DNA from: Emiliania huxleyi CCMP1516
Lineage: Eukaryota > Haptophyta > Isochrysidales > Noelaerhabdaceae
Reading direction: 5' to 3'
NCBI RefSeq assembly: GCF_000372725.1
Contig: NW_005200081.1
Coordinates: 85,123 to 149,122 of the forward strand
Length of the DNA stretch: 64,000 nucleotides
Shown here in pieces: positions 62,920 through 64,000 of the stretch. A model generated the notes under the pieces. The model had not been told where the DNA came from. It did not search any database and saw only the letters and a list, made by a program, of their open reading frames with translations. Every line of letters begins with the position of its first letter. The first letter of the stretch is position 1. Made by a program: the position numbers and the translations under genes.

Positions 62920-64000
62920 ATGGCCGCGCTTTTGTTGGTACTCCTGCTCTCGGTAGCGGCGCCTGCATCTGGGATTGCCGCGCTCGCCCGCCCTGCACTC
63001 GGTGGGCACAAGGTAGCTGCGAGCAGGCGTCGCCTCGAGCAGCAGCCCGTCTCGCTTGCCGTGGCCTTCGACGGCGGCGTTTTGGCGGCCATCACGCCGG
63101 CGGCATTGGGCCGGGATGCTGCGAGCGCGTCAGTGTGCGCGGGTGCGGCCTGGATGTGGGTCGCTTTCTGGTCGAAGCTCGCCGCCGACGGCCGCATCCA
63201 GCCCAATCTCTCGCGCAAGATCATCCACACCGGCAGCGCACCGCTATTCATGCTATGTTGGCCTCTCTTCTCGCCAGCGCCGTCAGCGCCCATCCTCGCC
63301 GGTGCGGTGCCGCTCCTGCAGATCATTCGCCTGTACCGCGCCGGGAGGGCGCAGCCAGCCCAGCCGACGCCCGTCGGCGCCGCCGAGGCCGACGACACCG
63401 CCGACCTCGTCAAGGCCATCTCTCGGTGTCTGCCTCTGCACATCTTTCACCACGCGCCCCCGCCGCTCTCGCCCGCAGCGACCCAGGACACGTTGCCGCA
63501 GGAGCGGCTCGCGCTCCGAGGCCCTCGGCGGCCCCTTCCTCTACACGCTCGTCCTGCTCGTCGCCACTGTACTTGGGTGGCGGAGCCCGGCGGCCGCCGT
63601 CGCAATCTGCCAGATGGCCGTTGGCGACGGCGTCGCAGACATTGTCGGGCGGCGGTGCGGCGCCGCGGCCCTCGCCCCGCGGCCGCCGCCCCTCTCCGCG
63701 CCGCTCTCGTGCCCCGCCGCGCACTGGCACCGCCGTGGCAGAGACACTCCTCTCCCGCCTCGGGCGCCTCTGCCGCAGGTATGGCTCTGTCAAGTGGCCC
63801 TTCTCGCCGTCGAAGAGCGTCGCGGGCAGCGCCGCGTTTGTGGCGAGCACAGCCGAGACCGAGATCGAGCCGCCTCCCGCCCGTCGCACAAAGCCCCGGG
63901 CCGTGCCTTCTTCACAGGGCGGCACGCCTGCTCAAAGGAGCGCGTGGCCCGCGTGACCCCAGGCGAGCGCCTTCAGCGCGTCGCTCGGACTCATCAGCCT
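62920..64000 (+). CDS. Phytol/farnesol-kinase-like membrane protein (VTE5/FOLK family), cut by window end
   Basis: Exons 62920-63425, 63502-63654, 63779-63842 and 63963 to beyond 64000, in frame throughout. The start gives MAALLLVLLLSVAAPASGIA, a signal-peptide-like leader as in secondary-plastid preproteins. The family blocks are present: LSRKIIHTGSAPLFMLCWPL, LVKAISRSGSRSEALGGPFL, YTLVLLVATVLGW, CQMAVGDGVADIVGRRYGS and KWPFSPSKSVAGSAAFVAS. The GDGxADIxGRxxG and KSxAG motifs are those of polyprenol/phytol kinases, which phosphorylate phytol from chlorophyll for tocopherol synthesis. Multi-pass membrane enzyme. Introns 1-2 have GT donors and intron 3 a GC donor with GCGAGC at both splice sites. 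The C-terminus is outside the window. Confidence 0.85.
   Translation, partial: MAALLLVLLLSVAAPASGIAALARPALGGHKVAASRRRLEQQPVSLAVAFDGGVLAAITPAALGRDAASASVCAGAAWMWVAFWSKLAADGRIQPNLSRKIIHTGSAPLFMLCWPLFSPAPSAPILAGAVPLLQIIRLYRAGRAQPAQPTPVGAAEADDTADLVKAISRCLPLHIFHHAPPPLSPAATQDTLPQERLALRGPRRPLPLHARPARRHCTWVAEPGGRRRNLPDGRWRRRRRHCRAAVRRRGPRPAAAAPLRAALVPRRALAPPWQRHSSPASGASAAGMALSSGPSRRRRASRAAPRLWRAQPRPRSSRLPPVAQSPGPCLLHRAARLLKGARGPRDPRRAPSARRSDSSA

Overview
The window is nuclear DNA from a GC-rich, intron-rich, flagellated, plastid-bearing protist. A haptophyte (Emiliania/Gephyrocapsa type) fits best. Supporting points are the spliced genes, roughly half of whose introns start with GC instead of GT by my hand count; the ciliary genes (GAS8/DRC4 and an EFCAB10-like protein); a phytol-kinase-like gene and a phytyl-ester-synthase-like hydrolase; GT60 and nucleotide-sugar transporter genes; and a LINE-rich, microsatellite-rich background. 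All gene models were built by hand from reading frames, homology recall and splice-site logic. No transcript evidence was available.

Layout. 0.5-8.2 kb: an apparently uninterrupted LINE (endonuclease-RT-RNase H, 2430 codons) on the minus strand, followed by a small TIR element whose body is a CTGACAG minisatellite. 9.3-13.4 kb: branched-chain ketoacid dehydrogenase E1-beta and a lactone-oxidase-type flavoenzyme, both minus. 14.2-20.0 kb: DUF1643 protein, GT60 glycosyltransferase and a secreted glycosidase-like protein, all plus. 21.4-25.8 kb: a GlpA-like FAD/[2Fe-2S] oxidoreductase and a WW-domain membrane protein, both minus. 26.5-31.4 kb: EFCAB10-like protein, a small secreted protein, and a ubiquitin-like/GAS8 fusion. 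32.6-33.9 kb: a 1.3-kb TIR element made largely of TCGACACC minisatellite. 34.0-38.4 kb: nucleotide-sugar transporter, a cluster of long hairpins, an ATGCA-rich satellite, a LINE tail and an FkbM-type methyltransferase. 38.5-40.1 kb: a short LTR element sitting five bases before the start codon of a TPR gene. 43.3-45.9 kb: aspartyl aminopeptidase. 47.3-54.4 kb: LINE fragments, a polysaccharide deacetylase, an unrecognised ORF and a phytyl-ester-synthase-like hydrolase. 54.5-58.1 kb: a large secreted FG-GAP/cupredoxin/fasciclin protein. 58.7-64 kb: KIN17 (with a 100-N gap), a perfect 313-bp tandem duplication, a Cys-rich protein, another LINE tail and a phytol-kinase-like gene cut by the window end.

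Most striking points. (1) A complete, lysine-free ubiquitin-like domain ends in Gly-Gly directly in front of the conserved N-terminus of the axonemal protein GAS8/DRC4, inside one exon. (2) Many introns carry direct repeats that begin exactly at the 5' splice site and at the first exonic base after the 3' splice site (6-30 bp, up to 100% identical), so they look like insertions that made target duplications. (3) Two elements share the same 11-bp terminal inverted repeats, each has a perfect 8-bp target duplication, and their bodies are minisatellite arrays. The larger also carries a protein-coding-like segment. There is no operon organisation. Neighbouring genes are functionally mixed, except that two ciliary genes lie within 2 kb of each other.
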